Below are positions 1 to 7,505 of a stretch of 64,000 nt of DNA, piece by piece (position 1 is the first letter of the stretch; each line of letters starts with the position of its first letter). The stretch covers positions 3,095,001 to 3,159,000 of the forward strand of contig NZ_CP126889.1 in NCBI RefSeq assembly GCF_030246845.1, given 5' to 3'. The notes under the pieces were generated by a model. It ran no database searches and was not told the DNA's origin. It was given only the letters and a program-made list of their open reading frames with translations. Source of the DNA: Enhydrobacter sp. (GTDB lineage: Bacteria; Pseudomonadota; Alphaproteobacteria; Reyranellales; Reyranellaceae). A program made the position numbers and the translations under genes.

Positions 1-358
1 GGATCAGCACGCCGCCGGTGAACCCCTGGAAAGCGCGCAGCACGATCATCTGGCCGAGATTCTGTGCCAGCGCACAGGCGGCGGAGAAGGCGAGGAAGAG
101 CGCGGCATTGGCGAGCAGATAGAGGCGTACCGAGAAGACCCGCGCCAGCCAGCCGCTCAGGGGAATGACCACGATCTCGGCCACCAGATAGGCGGTCGAG
201 ATCCAGCCGCCGTCGTCGATGCCGGCCCCGATCGCGCCCTGGATGTCGGCGAGCGAGGCATTGACGATCTGGATGTTGAGCACCGCCATGAAGGCGCCGA
301 GCGTCGAGCCGATCACGGCGATCCAGGTCCGCGCGGTCACGGGAGAAGCGGCGGTCAT
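1..358 (-). CDS. MFS drug efflux transporter, DHA2/EmrB type (5' part only)
   Basis: Inner-membrane proton-driven exporter, probably for drugs or toxic organics. Reading back from the ATG at 356-358 gives about 119 residues: two hydrophobic segments near residues 12-30 and 50-68, and a third starting near 80. The segment GGWISTAYLVAEIVVIPLSG is typical of EmrB/QacA 14-helix transporters. The gene runs off the left edge, so most of it is missing. Its Shine-Dalgarno AAGGAG overlaps the stop codon of the upstream membrane-fusion gene, which places both in one operon and suggests translational coupling. Substrate cannot be told. Confidence 0.85.
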   Translation of the reverse strand, partial: MTAASPVTARTWIAVIGSTLGAFMAVLNIQIVNASLADIQGAIGAGIDDGGWISTAYLVAEIVVIPLSGWLARVFSVRLYLLANAALFLAFSAACALAQNLGQMIVLRAFQGFTGGVLI

Positions 359-368
359 CGTCGTCTCC

Positions 369-1466
369 TTACCGAGCCGTCCTGGTGTCGATGGTCGGCT
401 CGACCGACATGCCGGGCCGCAGCAAGCCTTCGAGCTTTTCGTCGTCCAGCACGATCTTGACTGGAATGCGCTGCACGATCTTGGTGAAGTTGCCGGTCGC
501 GTTGTCGGGCGGCAGCAGCGCGAACTCGAGGCCGCTGGCCGGCGACAGGCTGTCGACATGACCCTCGAGCGTCACGCCCGGGAAGCTGTCGATCTCGACG
601 TTTGCCGGCTGGCCGGGGCGCACGCGGGAAAGCTGCGTTTCCTTGTAGTTGGCGACGACATAGACGGCATGCAGCGGCACCACCGCCATCAGGGCCGTGC
701 CGGCCTGCACGAACTGGCCGACGCGCAGCGAGCGGGCGCCGACGGTGCCGTCGACCGGCGCGCTGACCGTCGTGTAGGAAAGGTTCAGCTCCGCCTGGTG
801 TCGGTTGGCGAGGCTGCGGTCCCGGCTCGCTTCGGCGCGGCCGCGCTCGGTCCTCAGCACATCGACCTTGCGCTCGGCAACCAGCAGGCTGGCGCGGTCG
901 TGCCGGAGCTGGGCGGTCTTCTCCTTGAGCGCCGTCTCGGCCTGCTGGGCGCGCTGCACGGTGCCGTATCCGGTCTTCACCAGGGCGCTGTAGCGGGCGT
1001 TGTCGGCCTTGGCGAAGCTGAGCGCGGCCTCGGCCGAGGCGATGTCGGCCTCGGTCTGGTCGATCACCGACTGCTGCTGGGCGATCTGTGCATCGAGGTT
1101 GCGAAGGGCCGCCTCGGCCGCCTCGACCTCGGCGTTGGCCCGGTCCAGCGCGACGCGGAAGTCGCGGTCGTCGATGCGCGCCAGCACCTGGCCGGCCTTG
1201 ACCTTCTGGTTGTCCTCCACCAGCACCGCGGTGATGTATCCCGAGATCCGCGGCGCGACCGTGGTGTAATCGGCCTGGACATAGGCGTTGTCCGTCGACA
1301 CCTGGTACTGGCCGACTTTCCAGTAGTCATAGCCGTAGTCGATCGCGACACCGAGGGTCGCCAGAAGACCGACGCCGAGCGCCGAACGCTTCAGGGCGGT
1401 CCTCGAAAGCAGCGCGCTGTTGCTGCGGGCGAGACCGGCGATGACGGCATAAGAAAGCAGGGACAT
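369..1466 (-). CDS. HlyD/EmrA-family membrane fusion protein of an efflux pump
   Basis: Periplasmic adaptor linking the inner-membrane MFS pump to an outer-membrane channel. The 365-residue product has one N-terminal membrane anchor (about 28-46), a lipoyl-like half motif (VAPRISGYITAVLVEDNQKV, about 69-88), a long Gln/Ala/Glu-rich coiled coil (about 105-215), the second lipoyl half (SAPVDGTVGARSLRVGQFV) and a beta-barrel end. The frame stays open to 1586, but I chose the ATG at 1464-1466 because GGAG precedes it and family N-termini begin there; the longer start would lie in the AT-rich regulatory gap. It is followed 10 nt later by the MFS gene. Confidence 0.9.
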   Translation of the reverse strand: MSLLSYAVIAGLARSNSALLSRTALKRSALGVGLLATLGVAIDYGYDYWKVGQYQVSTDNAYVQADYTTVAPRISGYITAVLVEDNQKVKAGQVLARIDDRDFRVALDRANAEVEAAEAALRNLDAQIAQQQSVIDQTEADIASAEAALSFAKADNARYSALVKTGYGTVQRAQQAETALKEKTAQLRHDRASLLVAERKVDVLRTERGRAEASRDRSLANRHQAELNLSYTTVSAPVDGTVGARSLRVGQFVQAGTALMAVVPLHAVYVVANYKETQLSRVRPGQPANVEIDSFPGVTLEGHVDSLSPASGLEFALLPPDNATGNFTKIVQRIPVKIVLDDEKLEGLLRPGMSVEPTIDTRTAR

Positions 1467-1511
1467 GCAAACTCCGCGTTCTGATGCCGGATAGATGCCC
1501 TTGCGTGTAGC

Positions 1512-1567
1512 AATTGATAATCTCTCAATTTTTTGAAATATTATCCCGAAATGATTGATAATTGAGG
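1512..1567. promoter_or_regulatory. Candidate LysR operator in AT-rich divergent promoter
   Basis: The gap between the efflux operon and the LysR gene is strikingly AT-rich for this window. It holds a perfect inverted repeat AATTGA-N7-TCAATT at 1512-1530, which contains a T-N11-A LysR box, and a second ATTGATAAT block at 1554-1562 repeating part of the first. Known LysR regulators bind such sites in front of divergent targets. Binding by the adjacent regulator is inference. Confidence 0.55.
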
Positions 1568-1572
1568 CCCGG

Positions 1573-2484
1573 ATGGATCGGCTCACCGGCCTGACGGTTT
1601 TCTCTCAAGTCGTTGAGTCAGGCGGATTTTCCGCTGCAGCACGGCGGCTGAACATGTCCACCACCATGGTCAGCAACCATGTCCAGGCGCTCGAGGGACG
1701 ACTGGGAGCCCGTTTGCTGAACCGGACCACGCGGCGGGTGAACCTGACCGATGTGGGCAGGGCCTACTACGAGCGTTGCCGCCGTATCCTCGCCGACCTT
1801 GAGGAGGCCGACCAGGCGGCGGGCCTGCTGCAATCGACGGTGCGCGGCACGCTGCGGCTCTATACCGGCGCCCACCTCGTGCCCTTCATTGCGCCGGTCG
1901 TCATCGATTTCCTCGCCCGCTATCCCGAGGCCTCGGTCGACCTCAATGCCGGCGAGCGCAATGTCGACATGATCGAGGAGGGGCTGGATCTTGCAATTCG
2001 CGCCGTCCAGCCGCCGGAGGCCAACCTGATCCTGCGCCGGCTGGTCAGCTGGCACCACATTCTCTGCTGCGCCCCGTCCTATCTCGAACGACACGGAGCG
2101 CCGCGGCAGCTCCAGGATCTGAAGCGCCACAACTGCCTGCGCTTCTCGCTCTATCCCTTCGGCGAGGAATGGCACTTCGTGGGGCCCGGAGCGGCACAGG
2201 TCTCGGTCCGGGTATCCGGCAACCTCGTCACCAACAGCGCGACCACCATGATGAAGGCGGCGCTGGCGGGGCAGGGCATCATGATGGCGGCGTCGTTTCT
2301 GGGCGTGGCGGACGATCTGCGGGCCGGCCGGCTCGTCCGGCTGCTGCCCGATCACAAGCCGATCGATTTCGCCATCAACGCCACCTATCCGACGCGCCAC
2401 CACCTCTCGAGCAAGGTGCGCGCCTTCCTCGACCTGGCGGCCGACCATATGGCGCGCCATCGGCAAGAGCTGATCTCCGACTAG
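1573..2484 (+). CDS. LysR-family transcriptional regulator
   Basis: Regulator of 303 residues. An N-terminal winged helix-turn-helix (GGFSAAARRLNMSTTMVSNH, about residues 17-36) precedes the usual LysR effector-binding domain (about 90-300). The frame is open from 1555, but the ATG at 1573 gives the canonical MDRLTGLTVFSQVVESGG start and has GAGG upstream. It is divergent from the efflux pair and probably controls it; the ligand is unknown. Its TAG stop lies in a CTAG palindrome whose complement is the stop of the convergent carotenoid oxygenase gene. Confidence 0.9.
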   Translation: MDRLTGLTVFSQVVESGGFSAAARRLNMSTTMVSNHVQALEGRLGARLLNRTTRRVNLTDVGRAYYERCRRILADLEEADQAAGLLQSTVRGTLRLYTGAHLVPFIAPVVIDFLARYPEASVDLNAGERNVDMIEEGLDLAIRAVQPPEANLILRRLVSWHHILCCAPSYLERHGAPRQLQDLKRHNCLRFSLYPFGEEWHFVGPGAAQVSVRVSGNLVTNSATTMMKAALAGQGIMMAASFLGVADDLRAGRLVRLLPDHKPIDFAINATYPTRHHLSSKVRAFLDLAADHMARHRQELISD

Positions 2485-3881
2485 AACTGCGGCGTGAAGC
2501 AGCCGTGCAGGCCGAAGGGGGCGTGATGCTTCAGCCGGGCCGTGAAGAGGGGCGGCGCCGCGACATTGTGCGCATCGAGGCCGACAATGGCGCTGCGTTC
2601 GGTCCTCGCCTCGAAGACGAGCGTGACGAGGACACCATCGTCTTCGGCCCCGCGGCCCGTCGGAATGAACACCGCTTCACCGGGATAGCCGCCCGGGCCG
2701 AAGTCGTGTGTCGCCACCGTGCCGTTCTCGACGTCGACGCGGGCGATCCGTTGCTGCAGTCCGAGCGTGCTGTCGGCGGAATTGCAGGCGATGTAGGCAA
2801 ATCGGTGGCGCCTGCCGACGTAGAGGGGGTTGATGGTCGGAAACTCGTTGGCGGTTCCCGCGGCGAAAGCCTGTGTCTCGACCTTCCCGCTGGCGAGATC
2901 GACGCGCAGTCGCGTCAAGGTCGCCATGCCCCTCGCCGGCCAGTCGGAGCGCCAGAAGTCGCGCAGCGCCTGGCCGATCACCGAATAGTCCGGATAGCGC
3001 GCCAGATCGAGGATGATCGTACCACCCTCCTCGTAGCCGTTGGCGAAGTGGAACTGGAAAAAGGGATCGGCCTCGATGATGCGCGGCTTCCCGTCGCCGT
3101 CTCGCGGTACGAGCAGGATCAGCGTCGGCTTGCCGCTGTCCCAGTGAAGCGCGCCGTCGAAGCTCGCGAGGCCCAGGATCATCTTCAATGGATGAACCAA
3201 GATCGGACCGAGACAGAAGACGAGATGATGCCGCGTGAGCACGAAGTCATGGTTCATCAGCGGATAGGGCAGTGTCACCGCGGGCAGCGATGCCGCCTTG
3301 CCGTCCTTCAGGCGATAGGGCGTGAGCGTGGTGTTGGGTCCGTAGTCGATGCCGAAATTGAACAGCTCGCCACTCTCGGGATCGATCTTGGGATGGGCGG
3401 AAAACGCCCGGACGGTGCCGCCGAAGTCGGCAATGCCCCTGGTCTCCAGTGTCCGCGGATCGAGCTCATAGGGCGGCCCGCCTTCCCAGAGCGACAGCAG
3501 GCGCCCGCTTTCGAGCACGACCGACGTGTTCGAGACATTGGCAAGCGGACGGAAGATGTTCGCCAGCATGCCGCCGGGACGCATCTTGCCGAAGCCGCGA
3601 TAGACGATCCGGCCGGCGCGGGTCTCGTCGCGATAGTTCGCCGTGGCGACGTAGCGGTTGCGATAGCGGATGCCGTCCGGCCCGAAGCGGATGGCGTGGA
3701 TCATGCCGTCGCCGTCGAACCAGTGGGCGAACCATTTGCCGTCGAGATCGTTGCGGCCGGAGCCGTTGCGGAACAACGTGCCCCGCAGCGCAGCGGGCAC
3801 CTCGCCGTCGATGTCCTCGACGCGATAGTTCCATTCGTCGGCCAGGGAGCGAAACCCTCCGCTCCAGGGATGGAGGGCCAT
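2481..3881 (-). CDS. Carotenoid oxygenase (CCD/RPE65 family)
   Basis: Non-heme iron dioxygenase that cleaves a C=C double bond in carotenoids, apocarotenoids or stilbene-type aromatics. The 466-residue product is of normal family length. The four iron-binding histidines can be placed at H163 (AFSAHPKID), H211 (MNHDFVL), H278 (FQFHFANGYEEGG) and H459 (FGLHGCF). The frame extends to 4100, but that extension is Arg-rich antisense of the next gene; the ATG at 3879-3881 has GGGAG upstream and starts a family-like N-terminus. It lies 19 nt behind the outer-membrane protein gene and is probably co-transcribed. The substrate cannot be told from sequence. Confidence 0.9.
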   Translation of the reverse strand: MALHPWSGGFRSLADEWNYRVEDIDGEVPAALRGTLFRNGSGRNDLDGKWFAHWFDGDGMIHAIRFGPDGIRYRNRYVATANYRDETRAGRIVYRGFGKMRPGGMLANIFRPLANVSNTSVVLESGRLLSLWEGGPPYELDPRTLETRGIADFGGTVRAFSAHPKIDPESGELFNFGIDYGPNTTLTPYRLKDGKAASLPAVTLPYPLMNHDFVLTRHHLVFCLGPILVHPLKMILGLASFDGALHWDSGKPTLILLVPRDGDGKPRIIEADPFFQFHFANGYEEGGTIILDLARYPDYSVIGQALRDFWRSDWPARGMATLTRLRVDLASGKVETQAFAAGTANEFPTINPLYVGRRHRFAYIACNSADSTLGLQQRIARVDVENGTVATHDFGPGGYPGEAVFIPTGRGAEDDGVLVTLVFEARTERSAIVGLDAHNVAAPPLFTARLKHHAPFGLHGCFTPQF

Positions 3882-3900
3882 CGCGCTCCCCGCCCCGGGA

Positions 3901-5229
3901 TCAGCCGCCGCCGAACTTGTAGGAGAGGCCGGCGCGAATCGTCTGGTTCGAGGGCTGGAAGGTCGCGCCGTACGCCGACGCCTGGCCGAATTGCGTATAG
4001 CGATATTCGATGCGCGTCGACCAGCCGTCGGCGATGCGCATCTCCACACCCGGTCCGACCGTCCACCCGCCGAGCGTGTTGTCCTGGGACGCGCTGACAA
4101 AGGCGCCGGGCGCTGCGGCCGAGACCGTCGTGGTGAAGGTCGTGCCGGTGTAGCCGGCGGCGGCGTAGATGAGCGTCGACGGCGTCGGCAGGAAGCCCAC
4201 GCGGCCGAGGATGCTCCACGACATGTTCTGGCGCGACGTCACACCGGCGAACGCGTTGCCTGTCGTCGAGCTCGTCGTCGATTGCAGGCCGGCCCAGGTG
4301 AGATCGCCCATCACGCCGACCAAGGCGCGGTCGGTGACCTGATAGTCAGCGCCCGCGAAGACCGAGCCCAGCAGGCCCTGGCCACCCGTATTGGCGCTCG
4401 CCGACGCGCCGCCGGCGCTCGCGTTCACGTTGTTGCTGAGGGCCCCCGCGCCGCCCGCGCCGCCGAGATAGACGCCGGTCCAATTGACCTGGCGCTCGGT
4501 TGTCGCTAGGCGAGCCTCAGACGTCGCGCCGCCCGGGGCACCGAACCGATAGGAAAGACCGATGCGGGCCGTATGGATCGACGGCCACAGGCTGAGGGCC
4601 GTGCCGGGCAAGGTCTTCTGCCCGTACTGGCTGTAGCGATACTCGACTTTGGTCGACCAGCCCGCGCCCAGCTTCGTTTCCACGCCGCCGCCGACTGTCC
4701 AGCCGTTGAACGTGTCGCGGCTGTCGAAGAATGCCGATCCGCCGCCGCCGAACGCCGATGCGGTGGTATGCATATTCTGTCCCGTGTAGCCGCCGATGCC
4801 ATAGAGCAGGGTGGACGGCGTGGGCAATACGCCGGCGCGCAGCAACAGGGCCCAACCGAGGTCGGGATGCGTCGTCAACGTCGCGCCGGCACCCGGCACC
4901 TGGGCCGAGACGGTCGAGTCGAGGCCACCGTAGGAGAGCTCCGCGACCCCGCCGACCAGGGCTTGCGGGATGAACTGGTAGTCGAAGCCGCCATAAATGG
5001 AGCCGAAGACACCCTGGCCGCCCAACCCATCGACGCTGAGCACCGGACCGAATCCCGCGAGGTTCGCCCGGTCGACCATCGCCTGGACGCCGAAAGCAGC
5101 GCCCAGATAGGGGCCTGTCCATGTCGGCCCGTAAGCCGAGGTCGGAATGTCGATGGGTTGGGTCTGGGCGGAAGCGGAGCCAATGCCGAGGCATGCCGTG
5201 GCGACGGCAACGTGCAGTTTTTTGTACAT
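3901..5229 (-). CDS. Outer-membrane beta-barrel protein with two tandem barrel domains
   Basis: Predicted secreted outer-membrane protein, 442 residues. A signal peptide (about 1-21, ending ASAQ) is followed by two homologous units. Each starts with W-T-G-x-Y-L-G-x-A (near 37 and 250), contains GGWTVG or GWTVGGGVE plus a WSTxxEYRY strand, and ends in YRFG or YKFGGG. Omp25/Omp31-type proteins normally have one such unit of about 200 residues, so this looks like an internal gene duplication. A Gly/Ala/Ser-rich insert (about 265-285) is present only in the second unit. The carotenoid oxygenase gene follows on the same strand. Function, pore or adhesin, is unknown. Confidence 0.8.
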   Translation of the reverse strand: MYKKLHVAVATACLGIGSASAQTQPIDIPTSAYGPTWTGPYLGAAFGVQAMVDRANLAGFGPVLSVDGLGGQGVFGSIYGGFDYQFIPQALVGGVAELSYGGLDSTVSAQVPGAGATLTTHPDLGWALLLRAGVLPTPSTLLYGIGGYTGQNMHTTASAFGGGGSAFFDSRDTFNGWTVGGGVETKLGAGWSTKVEYRYSQYGQKTLPGTALSLWPSIHTARIGLSYRFGAPGGATSEARLATTERQVNWTGVYLGGAGGAGALSNNVNASAGGASASANTGGQGLLGSVFAGADYQVTDRALVGVMGDLTWAGLQSTTSSTTGNAFAGVTSRQNMSWSILGRVGFLPTPSTLIYAAAGYTGTTFTTTVSAAAPGAFVSASQDNTLGGWTVGPGVEMRIADGWSTRIEYRYTQFGQASAYGATFQPSNQTIRAGLSYKFGGG

Positions 5230-5281
5230 AATTTCATTCAGTTAGAGGTAGTAGTTAAGGCAATGTAACACGGCGTTGGCC

Positions 5282-5911
5282 TTAACCACAAATCGCCGGC
5301 ACCATCGAGGCGGCGAAAGCCTTGAGTTCCGATGGCGAAACGCCGATCCGGGCCCGGATGGCGAGCGTATCGAGAAGGGAGCCTGCGATCCGTGCGCGCG
5401 CGGCCGGGCTGGGTGACCGGCCGAGGTCGCCAGCAGCCACTGCCCTGGCGAAGGCTGCCTCGAAGCACTGCTCGAACTCCTGCAAAAGCGCCTGCGCCAT
5501 CGCCGCGATCCTGGGATGTGTCGGCGCCTCGACGGCCGCGGTGCCCACGATCAGGCAGCCGCGCGGCCGGGGTGGCGCGGTATAGAGGTCGATCGCGGCG
5601 TCGAAGACCTGCCCCAGACGCCGCTCGATCGAGCCCTTGCCGCCCAGGATCGCCTGCAGGCCGGCAAGGCTCTTGTCGCCGTAGAAGCGCAAGGTGTGGA
5701 TATAGAGCTGCTCCTTGTCGCCGAAGGCGGCGTAGAGACTGGGCCGGTTGAGCCCGGCCGCCTCGGCCAGCTCGTCGAGCGAGGCGCCGGCGAAGCCCTT
5801 GTCCATGAACACCGTGCGCACGCGGTCGAGCACCTCGGCGGTGTCGAACGAACGCGGACGCCCTCTTGGCCGCTTCTGCGCCGGCTCGACCAATTTTGTA
5901 CCATTTCGCAT
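5282..5911 (-). CDS. TetR-family transcriptional regulator
   Basis: DNA-binding repressor of 209 residues. The N-terminal helix-turn-helix includes ASLDELAEAAGLNRPSLYAA, and the C-terminal half is a TetR ligand domain with family markers such as PRGCLIVGTAAVE. The frame is open upstream to 6118, but the ATG at 5909-5911 is preceded by AAGGA five bases away and starts a typical basic leader (MRNGTKLVEPAQKRPRGRPR). It is divergent from a glutathione S-transferase gene and probably represses it, as in many regulator/detoxification pairs. Confidence 0.9.
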   Translation of the reverse strand: MRNGTKLVEPAQKRPRGRPRSFDTAEVLDRVRTVFMDKGFAGASLDELAEAAGLNRPSLYAAFGDKEQLYIHTLRFYGDKSLAGLQAILGGKGSIERRLGQVFDAAIDLYTAPPRPRGCLIVGTAAVEAPTHPRIAAMAQALLQEFEQCFEAAFARAVAAGDLGRSPSPAARARIAGSLLDTLAIRARIGVSPSELKAFAASMVPAICG

Positions 5912-5962
5912 AATAATCCTTGACTCAGCCGTCCGAGCGCATTTCTGTACAGCATCGCATAA
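5897..5962. promoter_or_regulatory. Direct repeat, candidate TetR operators
   Basis: TGTAC-N4-TCGCATAA occurs twice in direct orientation, at 5897-5913 and 5946-5962, start to start 49 nt apart. The first copy spans the tetR start codon; the second includes a perfect CTGTACAG palindrome (5945-5952) and lies just before the GST gene. A TTGACT hexamer lies between them at 5920-5925. The layout suggests dual occupancy by the regulator. Confidence 0.5.
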
Positions 5963-5978
5963 AAACATGGAGGATGCG

Positions 5979-6599
5979 ATGGAACTGTTCGCCTCACCGA
6001 TGGCCTGCTCGCTGGCCTCGCACATCACTGCCCTCGAGGCCGGCCTGCCCGTCAGGGTGCGCTTCGTGAAGGACAAGAAGACCGACGAGGGCGGCGACTT
6101 CTTCGCCATCGCCGCCAACGGCTATGTCCCGGCGCTGCGGCTCGAGAGCGGCGAGGTCCTGAACGAGGGCTCGTCGGTGCTGCAGTACCTCGCCGACCGC
6201 AAGCCCGAGGCGGGCCTCGCGCCGGCCTGGGGCACGATCGAGCGCTACCGCCTGATCGACACGCTGAACTACCTCGCCACCGAGGTGCACAAGAAGCTGT
6301 TCCAGCCGATCTTCGCGCCCGACGCTCCGGCCGAGACCAAGACGGCGGCCAAGGCGCTGCTCGGACCGACGCTCGACTATATCGCGCGCCGGCTGGGGGG
6401 CGGCAGCTTTCTCGTCGGCGACCGGTTCACCGTCGCCGACGCCTATCTCGTGACGCTGCTCAACTGGTTCGGCTTCGTGGGCTGCGATCTCAAGAGGTGG
6501 CCGACACTCCATGCCGATCACCAGAACCACCTGCAGCGGCCGGCGGTCGCCCAGGCGATGGGCGTGGAGATGGAGGAGCGCAAGCGCCGCGCGGCGTAG
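5979..6599 (+). CDS. Glutathione S-transferase family protein
   Basis: Cytosolic detoxification enzyme of 206 residues. A thioredoxin-like N-domain (MELFASPMACSLASHITALE, with Cys10 at the place used by beta-class GSTs) and an alpha-helical C-domain (VGDRFTVADAYLVTLLNW) are evident. I chose the ATG at 5979 over the in-frame ATG at 5967 because GGAGG (5969-5973) sits correctly in front of 5979 and the product then starts like other bacterial GSTs. It is divergent from the TetR gene, so it is probably induced by an electrophile. The substrate is unknown. Confidence 0.9.
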   Translation: MELFASPMACSLASHITALEAGLPVRVRFVKDKKTDEGGDFFAIAANGYVPALRLESGEVLNEGSSVLQYLADRKPEAGLAPAWGTIERYRLIDTLNYLATEVHKKLFQPIFAPDAPAETKTAAKALLGPTLDYIARRLGGGSFLVGDRFTVADAYLVTLLNWFGFVGCDLKRWPTLHADHQNHLQRPAVAQAMGVEMEERKRRAA

Positions 6600-6617
6600 T
6601 TCATGTCTTGCGGACCG

Positions 6618-6634
6618 CGAGCTTCCAGCTCGCT
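6618..6634. terminator. Candidate hairpin between convergent genes
   Basis: GCGAGC-TTCCA-GCTCGC forms a perfect 6-bp stem in the 75-nt gap between the GST gene and the convergent enoyl-CoA hydratase gene. There is no clear T-tract, so this is a weak terminator call. Confidence 0.35.
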
Positions 6635-6674
6635 CGAGCTCGTGAGCGCGCGAGATCAGCGCGGTTCGGAAGAC

Positions 6675-7505
6675 TCATGACTTCTTGTTCAACACCCCGA
6701 ACCGGTCCTTCGGCGCCTTCTCGCGCGCCGCCGGGCCGTAGGTGCCGAGCTCGATGCGGTGCGGGATGGTCAGCATGTAGTTCTTGAAGGCGCCTTCCAT
6801 CGCCTGACGCCAGCCCTGGGCGTCCTGCATCTCGTTGACGGACGCCTTGGCGAACTTGAGCGCGAAGGGGTCGCGCTCGGCGATCCGTTGCGCGAGCGCC
6901 ATCGTTTCCTCCTCGAGCTCGGCGCGCGGCACGACCCGGTTCACCAGCCCCGCCTTCTCCGCCTGCGCCGCGGTGATGAAATCGCCGGTGAAGAGATATT
7001 CCTTGGCCTTGCGCGGGCCGAGATCCCACGGCATCGAGAAGTACTGCACGTGTGCACCGCCCCATCTGACGGCGCGGTCGGCGAACAGCGCATCGTCACT
7101 GGCAACGATGAGGTCGCAGGCCGAGGCGATCATCATGCCGCCCATGATGCAGTAGCCTTGGACCTGGGCGATGGTGGGCTTCGGCAGGTCGCGCCAGCGC
7201 ATCGTGTTCTCGAAGAAGCGTTCCCAGAGACGCCGGTACTCGCCCTTGAAGCCGGGCTCGAGCAGCGTCTTCTTCTGGTCCTCCATTTCCTGCGGGCTGC
7301 CGAGATCGTGGCCGGCCGAGAAGTGCTTGCCGGCGCCCGCCAGGATGATGACACGCACCTCGTCGCTGTCGACTGCCGCCTTGAAGGCGTGGTCCAGCTC
7401 CTCGAGCAGGATCCGGCTCTGCGCGTTCAGGACTTCCGGCCGGTTGGCCGTGATCTTGAGGACCGCGCCGGTACGCTCGGTGAGCAGTGTCGCGTAGCTC
7501 TTCAT
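6675..7505 (-). CDS. Enoyl-CoA hydratase/isomerase (crotonase family)
   Basis: Hydrates or isomerises an acyl-CoA; 276 residues. Crotonase hallmarks are present: oxyanion-hole segment GAGKHFSAGHDLGS near residue 56, and the second oxyanion strand QGYCIMGGMMIASACDLIVA. The start at 7503-7505 overlaps the upstream amidohydrolase stop as ATGA, so the two are translationally coupled. The upstream open frame to 8111 is antisense to that gene. Exact acyl-CoA substrate is unknown; the partner genes suggest an aromatic- or cyclic-acid degradation step. Confidence 0.9.
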   Translation of the reverse strand: MKSYATLLTERTGAVLKITANRPEVLNAQSRILLEELDHAFKAAVDSDEVRVIILAGAGKHFSAGHDLGSPQEMEDQKKTLLEPGFKGEYRRLWERFFENTMRWRDLPKPTIAQVQGYCIMGGMMIASACDLIVASDDALFADRAVRWGGAHVQYFSMPWDLGPRKAKEYLFTGDFITAAQAEKAGLVNRVVPRAELEEETMALAQRIAERDPFALKFAKASVNEMQDAQGWRQAMEGAFKNYMLTIPHRIELGTYGPAAREKAPKDRFGVLNKKS

